From: Bacteroidales bacterium UBA4345
GTDB taxonomy: Bacteria; Bacteroidota; Bacteroidia; Bacteroidales; Paludibacteraceae
DNA: 64,000 nucleotides
Direction of reading: 5' to 3'
Assembly: GCA_002396385.1 (NCBI GenBank)
Contig: DGTD01000036.1
Coordinates: 9,217 to 73,216 of the forward strand
Position 1 is the stretch's first letter. Each line of letters starts with the position of its first letter. Position numbers and translations under genes: made by a program. This document shows, one piece after another, positions 7,989 through 17,498 of this stretch. Below the pieces are notes generated by a model that ran no database searches, was not told where the DNA came from, and saw only the letters and a program-made list of their open reading frames with translations.

Positions 7989-9620
7989 GTGGCTAATACA
8001 AAGTACATCTTTATTACCGGTGGCGTCAGTTCGTCGCTTGGTGGCGGACTTTTGGCCGCTTCCCTTGCCAAACTGCTACAAGCCAACGGCTACACGGTGG
8101 CCCTGCAGAAACTGGACCCTTATATCAATGTCAATTCCGGCATGCTGAACCCTTATGAACATGGCGAGTGCTATGTTACCGATGATGGGCATGAGGGAGA
8201 CATCGACTTGGGCGTGTTTGAACGCTTCACCGCTTCTAAAGCTTCACGCAACAGCGATGTTACTGCTGGACGTGTTTTCCAAAATGTCATACGGAAAGAA
8301 CGTGAGGGAGCCTATCTCGGTAAGACGGTTCAGGTGGTACCTAATATCACGAATGAGATTAAACAGCACATCTACCGCATGTCAAATTCCGACAGGGTTG
8401 ATTTCGTTATAGTTGAAATAGGTGGCACTGTGGGCGATATTGAATCGCTGCCTTTCATTGAGGCTGAACGACAGGTGAGGTACGAACTCGGAAAAGACCG
8501 GTGGATGTCGATTCATTTGACGTTTGTCCCTTATATTGCTGCTGCCAAGGAGTTGAAGACTAAGCCTACTCAGCATTCTGTTAAGGAATTGTTGGAGTTG
8601 GGCGTACAACCCGATATGCTGGTTCTGCGTACCGAACACCCGCTTACAGATCGCTCCCGTGCTAAAGTGGGGCTTTTCTGCAATGTACAGCCTGATGCTG
8701 TGATTGAACTCGTTGACCAGCCTTCGCAGTACGACTGCCCGCTGCTTTTGCACGAGGAAAACATTGATGGAGTGGTGCTCGATAAGTTCGGATTAAAACC
8801 CAGGCAGAACCCCGATGAGGCGCTTGACGGATGGAAGCGGTTTGTTAAAACCCTCCATAATGCCGTCCGCACGGTTAAAATTGCCCTTGTGGGTAAATAC
8901 GTCGAACTGCCAGACGCTTATAGGTCGATACGCGAGGCGCTCGTCCTGGCTGCCGCCCACTACGACTACAGACTCGAACTTACCTATATACAGGCTGAGA
9001 AAATTACCGAGTTGAACGTAAGGCAGATGCTGGGTGGTATTGCTGCCATTCTGGTGGCGCCTGGTTTCGGACAACGAGGGGTTGCGGGGAAGTTGTGCGC
9101 GGTGAAATATGCACGTCTTAATAATATCCCTTTCTTCGGCATTGGTCTGGGAATGCAGTGTGCCGTTATAGATTTCGCTAAAAACGTGATGGGCATGCTC
9201 GATGCTGACTCTACCGAACTGAACCAGGCTGCAAGTTGCAAGGTGTTCGATATATGTGCCGATGAAAAGTCGGCTTTCGGGTTCGAAGGTACTATGAGGC
9301 TCGGCTCGTACAATACCCGACTCAAGCCGGGCTCGCTTGCTGCGGCTATTTATGGCGCTGACTGCATTGCAGAAAGACACCGACACCGTTTCGAGTTTAA
9401 CAACGACTTCTCCGAACGGTTAGAGGAAAAAGGTATGGTTATTTCTGGCTCTAATGCCGATTATGGATTTGCCGACATTGTGGAAATTCCTGAACACCCG
9501 TGGTTTATTGGCACCATCTTCCATCCTGAATTCAATTCCGTTGTCGGACGTCCACACCCGTTGTTCCTCTCCTTTGTGGAGGCGGCTATCAAATGTTCTG
9601 AAAACAATTTTAAATTATAA
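7989..9620 (+). CDS. pyrG: CTP synthase homologue with several catalytic residues replaced
   Basis: 543 residues, full family length: an amidoligase domain (about 1-275) and a class I glutamine amidotransferase domain (about 295-540). Family anchors are clear: LDPYINVN, HGECYVTDDG, EIGGTVGDIESLPF, TKPTQHSVKELL, VGKYVELPDAY, ERHRHRFEFNN and FHPEF. However, the P-loop Lys (SLGKG, E. coli Lys18) is Gly19 here; the glutaminase nucleophile (GICLGMQ, Cys379) is Gly386; the oxyanion PGGFG reads APGFG; and the histidine in VIPHITN is Asn. Lys of QKLDPY and the HPE residues remain. The start is GTG. It lies 9 bp before yidC, its normal Bacteroidota neighbour. A normal CTP synthase reaction seems unlikely; a second pyrG may exist elsewhere. 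Confidence 0.88.
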   Translation: MANTKYIFITGGVSSSLGGGLLAASLAKLLQANGYTVALQKLDPYINVNSGMLNPYEHGECYVTDDGHEGDIDLGVFERFTASKASRNSDVTAGRVFQNVIRKEREGAYLGKTVQVVPNITNEIKQHIYRMSNSDRVDFVIVEIGGTVGDIESLPFIEAERQVRYELGKDRWMSIHLTFVPYIAAAKELKTKPTQHSVKELLELGVQPDMLVLRTEHPLTDRSRAKVGLFCNVQPDAVIELVDQPSQYDCPLLLHEENIDGVVLDKFGLKPRQNPDEALDGWKRFVKTLHNAVRTVKIALVGKYVELPDAYRSIREALVLAAAHYDYRLELTYIQAEKITELNVRQMLGGIAAILVAPGFGQRGVAGKLCAVKYARLNNIPFFGIGLGMQCAVIDFAKNVMGMLDADSTELNQAASCKVFDICADEKSAFGFEGTMRLGSYNTRLKPGSLAAAIYGADCIAERHRHRFEFNNDFSERLEEKGMVISGSNADYGFADIVEIPEHPWFIGTIFHPEFNSVVGRPHPLFLSFVEAAIKCSENNFKL

Positions 9621-9629
9621 GTAGATTAT

Positions 9630-11513
9630 ATGGATAAACAACAGAAAATTGGCCTCGTCTTAATTTTCCTTGTACTTATCGGTTTCTCTTTCTGGAACAC
9701 GCCTTCGAAAGAGGAAGTTGAAGCCTACAAAAAGGCTCAAGATTCTGTAGCTGCTGTTGAAAAGCAGAAACAACTTGCCGAGAAGAAGAGATTGGCTTCC
9801 TTACGTGTTGCCGACTCTGTCGTTAAGGCCGACCCGGAAGCGGCAAAAAGTAAATATGGCGATTTCTATTCTGCCCTTGTCGGTGAGAATTCCGACGTCG
9901 TTCTCGAAAATAACCTCGTTAAAGTGGTTATTCCCACTAAGGGTGGTGTCCCTTCAAATGTCACCCTGAAGCAGTATACGACCTACGAGAAACAGCCGCT
10001 TGTCCTCTTCGACAGCAAAACTCAGCGTTTCAATGTTGAACTGCCTGCTGTTAACGGCGTTTTGAATACGGAAGACTTGTTCTTTACTCCTTCCAATGTT
10101 ACTCCGTCGTCGGTTACCATGACGGCGCGGGCTGGTGATGGATTTATCTCGTTCGACTATAAGCTGCCGGCCGATTCCTATATGCTTAATTTCGATATCA
10201 CCACCAACAACTTGAAATCGTCGCTCCGTTCCAACGAGACTACACGCTTGTTGTGGAATGCGAAAATTGCGCGTAAAGAGAAGAGCTCTACTTTCGAAAG
10301 CCGCTATGCCGAACTCGGTTACAAGTTTTTCGGTGAAAATACGGTCGACAATCTTTCGGCTACCGGTAACGATGAAGAGACGGTCTCGAACTTGCACTGG
10401 GTGGCCTTTAAAGACCAATACTTCTCGACTGTGCTTATTGCCGATGGTGGTGGCCGCATTGCGAAAGCTAACCTGAAATCGGTTGACGAAACCAATGGTG
10501 ACCAACACAGGGCTGACTTTATCAAGTCTTACAGTGCTGACGTTGAACTGGCTTTCAATGCAACTGAAAACCAGGTTAGCAAATTCAGGTTCTTCTACGG
10601 ACCTAACAAATATAAACTGCTCTGTAGTTACGACGACGAGAATAAGGGTGACGAGGTGTTGAAACTGAACAAACTCATTCCGCTGGGTTGGGCTATCTTC
10701 CGTTGGGTGAACCAGCTGATTGTCATTCCGTTGTTCAATATGCTTGAAAACTTTATAAGCAACTACGGATTGCTGATTTTTGTGCTGACGGTCATCATTA
10801 AGCTCATTCTCTTTCCGTTCTCTTACAAATCGTATGTCTCTACCGCTAAAATGCGTGTCTTGAAACCTGAGATTGAAAGGCGGCAGAGCGAGATCCCGGC
10901 CGAGAATACGATGGAGCGCCAGCAGGTTTCTATGCAGGTCTACCAGAAGGCTGGTGTTAATCCTATGGGTGGCTGTCTGCCTATGCTGCTCTCTATGCCG
11001 ATTCTTATCGCCATGTTCACGTTTTTCCCTACGGCTATCGAACTGCGTGGTCACAGCTTCTTGTGGGCTGACGACCTTTCGGCATACGATTCTATTTTAG
11101 ACTTTGGTTTTAATATTCCGTTCTATGGAGACCATGTCAGCCTCTTCTGTTTGTTGATGACTGTGGTTAATGTGATCTACACCAAGTTCAATATGCAGAT
11201 GACCGATACTGGCGCTCAGCAGCAGATGCCGATGATGAAGTACATGATGTATTTTATGCCTGTTATGTTCCTCTTCATCTTCAACGACTATGCTTCTGGT
11301 CTTACCTACTATTATTTCGTTTCTCTGCTTATTACTATTGTTCAAACGGTGGCAATGCGTTACACTATCGACGACGAGAAGTTGTTGCAGAAGATTAACG
11401 AAAAAGCCGAAAAGAACAAGACTTCTAATAAGAAGGGGTGGATGCAGCGGCTTGCTGAAATGCAGGAGGAGCAGAAAAAGATGCTCGAACAGCAACGTAA
11501 GAATAATAAGTAA
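9630..11513 (+). CDS. yidC: Membrane protein insertase YidC
   Basis: 627 residues. The layout is that of Gram-negative YidC: an N-terminal TM helix (residues 5-22), a coiled, charged stretch, a large periplasmic beta-sandwich domain to about residue 345, then the conserved five-TM insertase core. The core contains NPMGGCLPMLLSMPILIAMF, the hydrophilic-groove region, and YYFVSLLITIVQT. The C-terminal tail is Lys/Gln-rich, as usual for ribosome contact. YidC inserts and folds inner-membrane proteins with or without SecYEG. It follows pyrG by 9 bp, and a terminator follows at 11535. Confidence 0.96.
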   Translation: MDKQQKIGLVLIFLVLIGFSFWNTPSKEEVEAYKKAQDSVAAVEKQKQLAEKKRLASLRVADSVVKADPEAAKSKYGDFYSALVGENSDVVLENNLVKVVIPTKGGVPSNVTLKQYTTYEKQPLVLFDSKTQRFNVELPAVNGVLNTEDLFFTPSNVTPSSVTMTARAGDGFISFDYKLPADSYMLNFDITTNNLKSSLRSNETTRLLWNAKIARKEKSSTFESRYAELGYKFFGENTVDNLSATGNDEETVSNLHWVAFKDQYFSTVLIADGGGRIAKANLKSVDETNGDQHRADFIKSYSADVELAFNATENQVSKFRFFYGPNKYKLLCSYDDENKGDEVLKLNKLIPLGWAIFRWVNQLIVIPLFNMLENFISNYGLLIFVLTVIIKLILFPFSYKSYVSTAKMRVLKPEIERRQSEIPAENTMERQQVSMQVYQKAGVNPMGGCLPMLLSMPILIAMFTFFPTAIELRGHSFLWADDLSAYDSILDFGFNIPFYGDHVSLFCLLMTVVNVIYTKFNMQMTDTGAQQQMPMMKYMMYFMPVMFLFIFNDYASGLTYYYFVSLLITIVQTVAMRYTIDDEKLLQKINEKAEKNKTSNKKGWMQRLAEMQEEQKKMLEQQRKNNK

Positions 11514-11534
11514 CTGATATTTTTCTCTCTGATA

Positions 11535-11566
11535 AACCGGGTCAACTTTCTGACCCGGTTCTTTTA
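11535..11566 (+). terminator. Rho-independent terminator after yidC
   Basis: Perfect 10-bp stem AACCGGGTCA / TGACCCGGTT, loop ACTTTC, followed by CTTTTATTTT. It ends the pyrG-yidC unit just before the symporter start at 11581. Confidence 0.9.
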
Positions 11567-11580
11567 TTTTCCAATAAACC

Positions 11581-13008
11581 ATGTTGGCGGTTTTTATCTA
11601 TATATCCGTTGTCGCATTTATTTCTTTCTGGGTGGGAAGGAAGAAGGCTTCCCATTCCGATTTCTTCAACGGTGGGCGGCGCTCTCCCTGGCAGTTGGTC
11701 GCTTTGGGTATGGTCAGTGCTTCTGTGTCGGGCATTTCGGTCGTCTCTGTGCCTGGAATGGTTGGCTCGGCTGCTTGCACCTATATGCAGATGGTGTTCG
11801 GCTTCATTTTGGGATACGTGGTTGTTGCGTACCTGCTGCTCCCTGTTTACTATAGGTTGAATCTTACCAGCATTTACAGCTATCTGGAACTTCGTTTCGG
11901 CAGACTTACACACCGAGTGGGCGGGCTGTTCTTCCTTGTCTACAAAATGGTGGCCGCCGCCTCCAAACTTTATTTGGTGCTGGTGGTCCTCCAATACCTT
12001 GTCCTCGATGCACTGCAAATTCCTTTCGTTTGTTCTGCTGCAGTATTTGTCCTTTTTATTTTCGGATATACCTGTCGTACAGGCATTCGTACGCTGGTTT
12101 GGACCGATGCCTTCCAAACCGTGTGTATGGTGTCGGCCCTGCTGCTGATTGCGGGCTGCGTCATCTACCGGTTAGATTCGTCTTTAGCTGATTCTCTTTC
12201 AGCACTGTGGCACCGGCCGGAATCGAGAATTTTTGTTTTTGACGATTTCTATTCTCGGCAGAATTTCTTCAAACAGTTTTTTAGCGGTATGTTTATAGTG
12301 GTGGTGATGACGGGTCTTGACCAAGATGTAATGCAAAAGAACCTCTCATGCCCCAATTTGCAGTTGGCACGCCGCAATATGTTGTCATATGGAGTGTGCT
12401 TTGTTCCTGTCAATTTCCTGTTGCTTTCGTTGGGCGTCCTATTGTTGATGTTGGCCGAACAACAGGGGCTCTCGCTACCAGAGCGGGGGGATCAGATTTT
12501 GCCGTTTTTCGCAATGAATTATTTCGGAGGTGCGGTTGCTGTGCTCTTTTTGGTGGCATTGCTTTCAGCTGCAATGTCGAGTGCTGATTCAGCATTGGTT
12601 TCGCTTACCACATCGTTTGCAGTCGACATTCTTTCCCTTTCTGCCGAAAAATTAACCTTGCGTCGTCGTTTAGGTTTGCACTTCTGCATCTGTGTTGTTT
12701 TCTTGCTAGTGTTGTGCTTGTTTAGGTTAATCAACAGCCAGAATGCGCTCGATGCCATCTACACGATTGTCAGCTATCTCAACGGTCCTTTATTGGGCTT
12801 GTTCGCTTTCGGCCTGTTCACCCGCTATAAAGTGCGCGAGGCAGGGGTGCCGTTTGTGTGTCTGGCATCTCCAGTCTTGTGCTATATTATCAGTGCTTTG
12901 GCTGCCACCCGTTACAATTACTTTTTTGGTTATGAATTGTTACTCCTGAACGGAATGCTTACTTTCTTTGGATTGTGGGGGTTAAGGATAAAGAAGACTA
13001 ATCCATAA
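11581..13008 (+). CDS. Sodium:solute symporter (SSS family)
   Basis: 475 residues with about 12-13 hydrophobic segments and the SSS pattern: DFFNGGRRSPWQLVALGMVSAS near the N-terminus, a GLDQDVMQK loop near residue 245, and LLSAAMSSADSALVSLTT near residue 320, where family members bind Na+. The substrate (sugar, sialic acid, amino acid or other) cannot be told from sequence. The start ATG lies only 15 bp after the yidC terminator, so it may have a promoter within that stem region or depend on read-through. The stop overlaps the convergent glycosyltransferase end by 11 bp. Confidence 0.88.
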   Translation: MLAVFIYISVVAFISFWVGRKKASHSDFFNGGRRSPWQLVALGMVSASVSGISVVSVPGMVGSAACTYMQMVFGFILGYVVVAYLLLPVYYRLNLTSIYSYLELRFGRLTHRVGGLFFLVYKMVAAASKLYLVLVVLQYLVLDALQIPFVCSAAVFVLFIFGYTCRTGIRTLVWTDAFQTVCMVSALLLIAGCVIYRLDSSLADSLSALWHRPESRIFVFDDFYSRQNFFKQFFSGMFIVVVMTGLDQDVMQKNLSCPNLQLARRNMLSYGVCFVPVNFLLLSLGVLLLMLAEQQGLSLPERGDQILPFFAMNYFGGAVAVLFLVALLSAAMSSADSALVSLTTSFAVDILSLSAEKLTLRRRLGLHFCICVVFLLVLCLFRLINSQNALDAIYTIVSYLNGPLLGLFAFGLFTRYKVREAGVPFVCLASPVLCYIISALAATRYNYFFGYELLLLNGMLTFFGLWGLRIKKTNP

Positions 13009-13972
13009 TTCGGAATAGCCAGTTTAGTATGTTTTTGGGTGGGGTCAGGCTACTGTTCCAAATTTTGAAATGCTTTCTTTGCAGTCCTCTCATGTGCGGG
13101 TTCTTCTTCATTTCGCGTACAAAACGAAGTGCAGACGTCAGTCCTTCTTTCTTTAGGTGAAGTCGGAAAACCCGGTAAAGGATGGCGATGTTTCCTGTAT
13201 TGGCCGCTTTTTCATAACTTGGGTTGTTTCTTTCGCCTACCATTTCGCTTATGTGTTCTCTAAACTGTGGAAGTTTATACATATATGATGTTGTACGACC
13301 AGTGTTGCTGTCGTGACCTATGTGATGGTAGAGTGTTGTCTCTACATAACCAATTTCTGTTTGTTGTGTGTCTTTAAGCGCAAACATAACTTCAGTATTG
13401 AAAATTACGTCTTCTGCGCTCATGTTTTTCGTATCTACAAATCGGATTCCGTTCACGATAAGAAAGTCACGGTTATAGATATAGTCCCATACCAACAATG
13501 CCGAGTTCTCATTGTTATTTTTTAATAGTTGTTCTATGCAGTGCTCTATGCTTCTGTTTTGAATGTCTTTATAGTTTTGTATGACTCCTGTTTCCAAGTC
13601 TATTGCGTTTCTCTCGCAAAAGGCAACGCGGCTTTTTTTGTTCTTGGCCGCCCAATAGAGTTGCTCATACATGGTGGGCTCGCAGTAGTCGTCGTCGTCA
13701 AAAAATCCAATGAATTCACCTGTTGCTGCTTCTATTCCTCTATTTCTGCTTTCGCCAATATGCAGGTTTTGTTCGTTTCTAATTATCTTTATTCGGGAAT
13801 CCTTTTGTGCATACTCTTCCACGACTTTGTCGGATCCGTCTGTTGGGCAATCTAATACGCACACAAGTTCTATCTCTTGGAGCGTTTGGTTCAAAAGGCT
13901 GTCCAAGCATTTGCAAAGAAGTTTTTTTTCTACGTTGTAGATGGGTATGATGATGCTGACTTTGGGTTGCAT
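12998..13972 (-). CDS. Family 2 glycosyltransferase (paralogue A of three)
   Basis: 324 residues, GT-A fold. The N-terminus VSIIIPIYNVEKK is typical. The nucleotide-sugar site reads VLDCPTDGSD in place of the usual VDDGSTDGT, and the metal-binding motif is FFDDDDY near residue 93. Residues 1-120 are closely related to the genes at 13976 and 17499, whereas the C-terminal halves diverge, as expected for different acceptor sugars. It is the last gene of a five-gene minus-strand operon and begins 3 bp after the preceding stop. It probably adds one sugar to a surface glycan. Confidence 0.85.
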   Translation of the reverse strand: MQPKVSIIIPIYNVEKKLLCKCLDSLLNQTLQEIELVCVLDCPTDGSDKVVEEYAQKDSRIKIIRNEQNLHIGESRNRGIEAATGEFIGFFDDDDYCEPTMYEQLYWAAKNKKSRVAFCERNAIDLETGVIQNYKDIQNRSIEHCIEQLLKNNNENSALLVWDYIYNRDFLIVNGIRFVDTKNMSAEDVIFNTEVMFALKDTQQTEIGYVETTLYHHIGHDSNTGRTTSYMYKLPQFREHISEMVGERNNPSYEKAANTGNIAILYRVFRLHLKKEGLTSALRFVREMKKNPHMRGLQRKHFKIWNSSLTPPKNILNWLFRIMD

Positions 13973-13975
13973 GTA

Positions 13976-14965
13976 TTATCCGAATAGTTTAATGAATAAT
14001 CCGATTATGTTTTTGCTGATGCTTAGCTCTTTGTTGTAAAGAGTCCAATTATCCTTTAATATAGAGCGTAAATATGGATATTTCTTTATATTGTGAGCTT
14101 GTTTGAATGCACTGATTCCGTTGTCTTTGTTGGCCCAGTATAATCCCGATGTTAATGTGCCAATAAAACCTTTGTAGGCGTTTTGTTTTACTTCTGTACT
14201 GTCAGAAAGTAGCCTGTTCTTGCTAATTTCTTCTGCTATTAAATTGGTATACCTGCAAATGTAGTCAAACTTCCAAACTCTGCTGGATGTGTTTTCTCCG
14301 TGGAAAATGTGCCAATATAGTATTTCTCTTACGTATGCAACAGCTTCTGTTTTGTTGGTTTCCGATAACTTTTTGAATACCTGAAAGTTGAATAAGATAT
14401 CCTCTCCGGCTGGAAACTCCTTGTTATCTGGGAACCTTATGTTGTTGTCTTGAATGAATTTTCTGTCGTAAATTTTGTTCCACACGTACACTGTGTTCAG
14501 GTTTTGTTTGTTTGCTATTGTCTTTAGCAAACTAGTCCAAACCGTATATGTTTTTTGGTCATCAAGTCTTTCTACTCTCTTGTTGTATTTTGTCAAAATA
14601 TCACCTCTCTCACACATGGAAACATGTGAATTTTCTTTAGTGATGGCTTTGTACAGTTTTTCATACATAGTGGGCTCCATGTAGTCGTCGTGATCTGAAA
14701 ATCCGATGTAGTCACCTGTCGCAGCTTCAATACCCTTATTCCTGCTCTCTCCGATGTTTAGATTGACTTTATTCTTAAGAACTTTTATCCTGTTATCTTT
14801 TTGGGCATATGCTTCTACTATTCTATCTGTTCCGTCTGTCGGACAGTCAAGAACACAGATTAACTCTATTTCTTTCAGTGTTTGAGATAGAATTGCATCT
14901 AAACAAGGCTTTATCTGTTCTCCTGCATTGTAGACCGGTATTATGACACTGATTTTTGGATTCAT
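13976..14965 (-). CDS. Family 2 glycosyltransferase (paralogue B of three)
   Basis: 329 residues. Starts ISVIIPVYNAGEQIKPCLD, then VLDCPTDGTD, NIGESRNKGIEAATGDYIGF and the DxD-like SDHDDY. The first 110 residues nearly match paralogue C at 17499. The start overlaps the flippase stop by four bases. Base composition is AT-rich compared with the parE-yidC region. It acts in the cytoplasm on an undecaprenyl-linked glycan (inferred from the neighbouring flippase). Sugar donor and linkage cannot be predicted. Confidence 0.85.
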   Translation of the reverse strand: MNPKISVIIPVYNAGEQIKPCLDAILSQTLKEIELICVLDCPTDGTDRIVEAYAQKDNRIKVLKNKVNLNIGESRNKGIEAATGDYIGFSDHDDYMEPTMYEKLYKAITKENSHVSMCERGDILTKYNKRVERLDDQKTYTVWTSLLKTIANKQNLNTVYVWNKIYDRKFIQDNNIRFPDNKEFPAGEDILFNFQVFKKLSETNKTEAVAYVREILYWHIFHGENTSSRVWKFDYICRYTNLIAEEISKNRLLSDSTEVKQNAYKGFIGTLTSGLYWANKDNGISAFKQAHNIKKYPYLRSILKDNWTLYNKELSISKNIIGLFIKLFG

Positions 14966-16407
14966 TTTTTATGAAGAATTTCAATTATTGGTTTGGTGAG
15001 CTCTTTGTCAAAAAAATAGGTAAGTGTAACATACAACCCTGCAAATAATACACCTTCTATAACCAATCTTAGAAGCATTATTTCAATGTGTTTTCCGATT
15101 ACGAAAACTACAATGGATGTAATAATAGTTCTTGCAATGATAGGAAGGTAGTCTGCCAACTGGCTTGTTATATTGTATCCTGCCAATTTGTGTACATAGG
15201 TGCTTTCCAATAAGGTTGTTATTAGCATGGCTAGTACTGAACTCCAAACAATATAGTGTGGGTCTCGTTCGAGGTAAAATATGCAGACAATAGCAAGAAT
15301 TATTATCAATGCGTTTTTTACCATATCTAGTGTGAACGAAAGGTTTTTATGTCCTGTCATTAGAAAATATTGTTGGTATAGTGTTTGAAGTGGATAAAGT
15401 ATTCCGCTTAATGTGAGAATTCGGAAATAGGGAACCATCGGCATCCATTTCTCCGTGAATACTATCATTACAATATCTTCAATTGCAATACTGAACAAGG
15501 CAAGAATGGGAAGTATGGTGAAGAATCCTAATTTGCCAAATTTTTGAAGATAATGTAGTTGTTTTGTCTTGTCGTTGTTAAGTTCTGCAAGTGATGGTGC
15601 TGCAACACTGCTAATGCCGTTTCCAATAACTACTTGCGATATAATGTCGTTATACTTTCTACCATTACTGTAGTAACCTAGGTCTGTTGTCGTGAAAAAT
15701 TTTCCAAGTATGAAGTTGTAGACATTTCCTACGGCACTGGTTATTATATAGTTTAATGCAAGTATGGAACTATAGGAAAACAATTCCCTAATGATTTTAA
15801 ATTGTGGTGTCAGACTTGGTATAAACGGATTGTAATACCAAAGTAAAATAATTCGGGTGGCCGATAGGGTAACTTGTTGCCATACTAATGCCCAACAACC
15901 GTAGTCATAATAAATAAGCGCGACGGTACATAGACCACTCGCTATGTTTGCTATTAAATTCGCATAGGTGAATTGTTTGAATTTGAACTGTTTCCTAATT
16001 TGTGTGTATTGAATGATGCCAAGCGCATTTATAGGAAGAATTAGGAAAAGAATTTGTGCGTATTCCGCTAGTTTTTCTATTGCAAAAAACGTTTCTATAG
16101 ATGATGAAGATATGAATAGTAGAATGTAAATGAATAGGCTTACAAACAGATTGAAATATAGTACGGCCGAGTACTCGTCTCTGCTGATGGTTTCTTTACG
16201 CAACATCGCTACGCCAAATCCCGATTCTATAATGAAGGCACTTATGCTGGTGAAAATGGTCAAACAGCCTATTGTTCCAAAATCGTCGGGGCACAGCAAG
16301 CGGGCTGATATGATTCCAATCAGCATGCCAATAAACTGTGAGCCTATCTTGTCGATGATGCTCCAGATTAGCGATTTCTTAGTCTTTTTTCCTAAGTCTT
16401 CTCCCAT
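14962..16407 (-). CDS. Polysaccharide flippase (Wzx-like, MOP superfamily)
   Basis: 481 residues with about 12-14 TM segments. The N-terminus KKSLIWSIIDKIGSQFIGM, then SARLLCPDDFGTIGC, is characteristic of the RfbX/Wzx and MATE-like exporter group. It should move lipid-linked oligosaccharide across the inner membrane. It is embedded among glycosyltransferases: it overlaps the next gene by four bases and the previous one by one base. Its AT content is clearly higher than that of the beta-barrel gene just upstream, which hints at separate ancestry or transfer. No Wzy polymerase is visible in the window. Confidence 0.9.
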   Translation of the reverse strand: MGEDLGKKTKKSLIWSIIDKIGSQFIGMLIGIISARLLCPDDFGTIGCLTIFTSISAFIIESGFGVAMLRKETISRDEYSAVLYFNLFVSLFIYILLFISSSSIETFFAIEKLAEYAQILFLILPINALGIIQYTQIRKQFKFKQFTYANLIANIASGLCTVALIYYDYGCWALVWQQVTLSATRIILLWYYNPFIPSLTPQFKIIRELFSYSSILALNYIITSAVGNVYNFILGKFFTTTDLGYYSNGRKYNDIISQVVIGNGISSVAAPSLAELNNDKTKQLHYLQKFGKLGFFTILPILALFSIAIEDIVMIVFTEKWMPMVPYFRILTLSGILYPLQTLYQQYFLMTGHKNLSFTLDMVKNALIIILAIVCIFYLERDPHYIVWSSVLAMLITTLLESTYVHKLAGYNITSQLADYLPIIARTIITSIVVFVIGKHIEIMLLRLVIEGVLFAGLYVTLTYFFDKELTKPIIEILHKK

Positions 16408-17495
16408 CAGTCTTTACTTAACCATTCTTGTATATTGTCCATAATTTTATGCCCTGGCACTTTCCCCGATTTCAATCCTATCTCTCCTAGTCGGAAAGCG
16501 TGGTTTAAGTGTAGGTTTACCACATCGCGCCGGTAGCCATAGTGGTTGCTGTCCATATATCCGCCATTATATTCGGCTGCTAGCGAGAAGGCTCCGTATC
16601 GGTAGTTGTAGGCGATGTTCATACGTCCGTGTGCTTTTATTCCCCAAACGAAGCGTTGGTGGTTGGTCTCGTTGTAGCGGTAGTCGGTTACTCCGCCAGC
16701 CAGATAGGGGACACACAGCACTCCTAATACCCAGCGACCGCCTGCCCGGGCTACGTTGTAACCATAACCTCCGCCTACATTCAACATATTCATATAGGCT
16801 CTGCCGAGTTGTAGCTGGTTCAATATAGCATTGGCTTGTTCGCTTTGCTCAAAGACGCGCTTCTTCATCCCGTTGAAGGTGTAGCGGGCTCCTATAATGG
16901 CTGAACCTTGGCTTTTCAACTGTGTGCGGTGATAAGAGTAGTCGTAGCCCGATAGCAAGGCGTAGCGCTTGTTGCAGGCCCATTCCATGCCGAAATCGTA
17001 ATCGGTGATTGTTAATCCTCTCAGACGGGTTTCTTCTTTAAAACTTGGGTCGATAAAATCTTCCGTATTTATTGCGCGCAGGTTGCGTATGTGCGCAATA
17101 TCTAGTTTCAAATTCATCTGACCCATATTTATGGTGTAGCTGAAATTGAAACCTTTATTGATGTCCTTTAACGCAAAGTTCCACCCGAGTTTTAGCCATT
17201 TCCAGTAGAGGAATGTTGAAATCAGCGGTTGCATTTCGGTGTCGCAGTGCAATGTTGGCCCTCTGTCTTGGTAGATGTCTACATAGGGTAAACGATAGCG
17301 GAAACCAACTTCGAACATTGGGTGTGGCTGTTGTGCAGCTATATATGGTGTGCTTCCCGAGAACGGACCTGCCTGGGTGGTGTCGGGGTTGACCAGCACC
17401 TCGTAGCCTTCTATACCCTCGCTTGAATAGTCGCTATTGTTTGCGTTTGCGTTTAATGCCATTATGGCGGTTAATAGTATTATCAGTACTCTCAT
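16407..17495 (-). CDS. Exported beta-barrel protein, DUF4421-like
   Basis: 362 residues. Residues 1-18 are a signal peptide (MRVLIILLTAIMALNANA). The rest is a series of alternating aromatic/polar beta strands such as LLSGYDYSYHR, GGGYGYNVARAGGRWVLG and GAFSLAAEYNGGY, typical of a small outer-membrane barrel. The fold and Bacteroidota context resemble DUF4421, but I assign that family from memory. It shares an operon with the flippase (1-bp overlap) and follows the GT2 gene by 3 bp. It might serve in export or anchoring of the glycan. Function unknown. Confidence 0.6.
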   Translation of the reverse strand: MRVLIILLTAIMALNANANNSDYSSEGIEGYEVLVNPDTTQAGPFSGSTPYIAAQQPHPMFEVGFRYRLPYVDIYQDRGPTLHCDTEMQPLISTFLYWKWLKLGWNFALKDINKGFNFSYTINMGQMNLKLDIAHIRNLRAINTEDFIDPSFKEETRLRGLTITDYDFGMEWACNKRYALLSGYDYSYHRTQLKSQGSAIIGARYTFNGMKKRVFEQSEQANAILNQLQLGRAYMNMLNVGGGYGYNVARAGGRWVLGVLCVPYLAGGVTDYRYNETNHQRFVWGIKAHGRMNIAYNYRYGAFSLAAEYNGGYMDSNHYGYRRDVVNLHLNHAFRLGEIGLKSGKVPGHKIMDNIQEWLSKD

Positions 17496-17498
17496 CTT

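Noticed and set aside
9954-11054. 366-codon minus-strand frame inside yidC
   Set aside because: Lies entirely antisense to a clear yidC; composition (Arg/His/Gln-rich) is that of a shadow frame.
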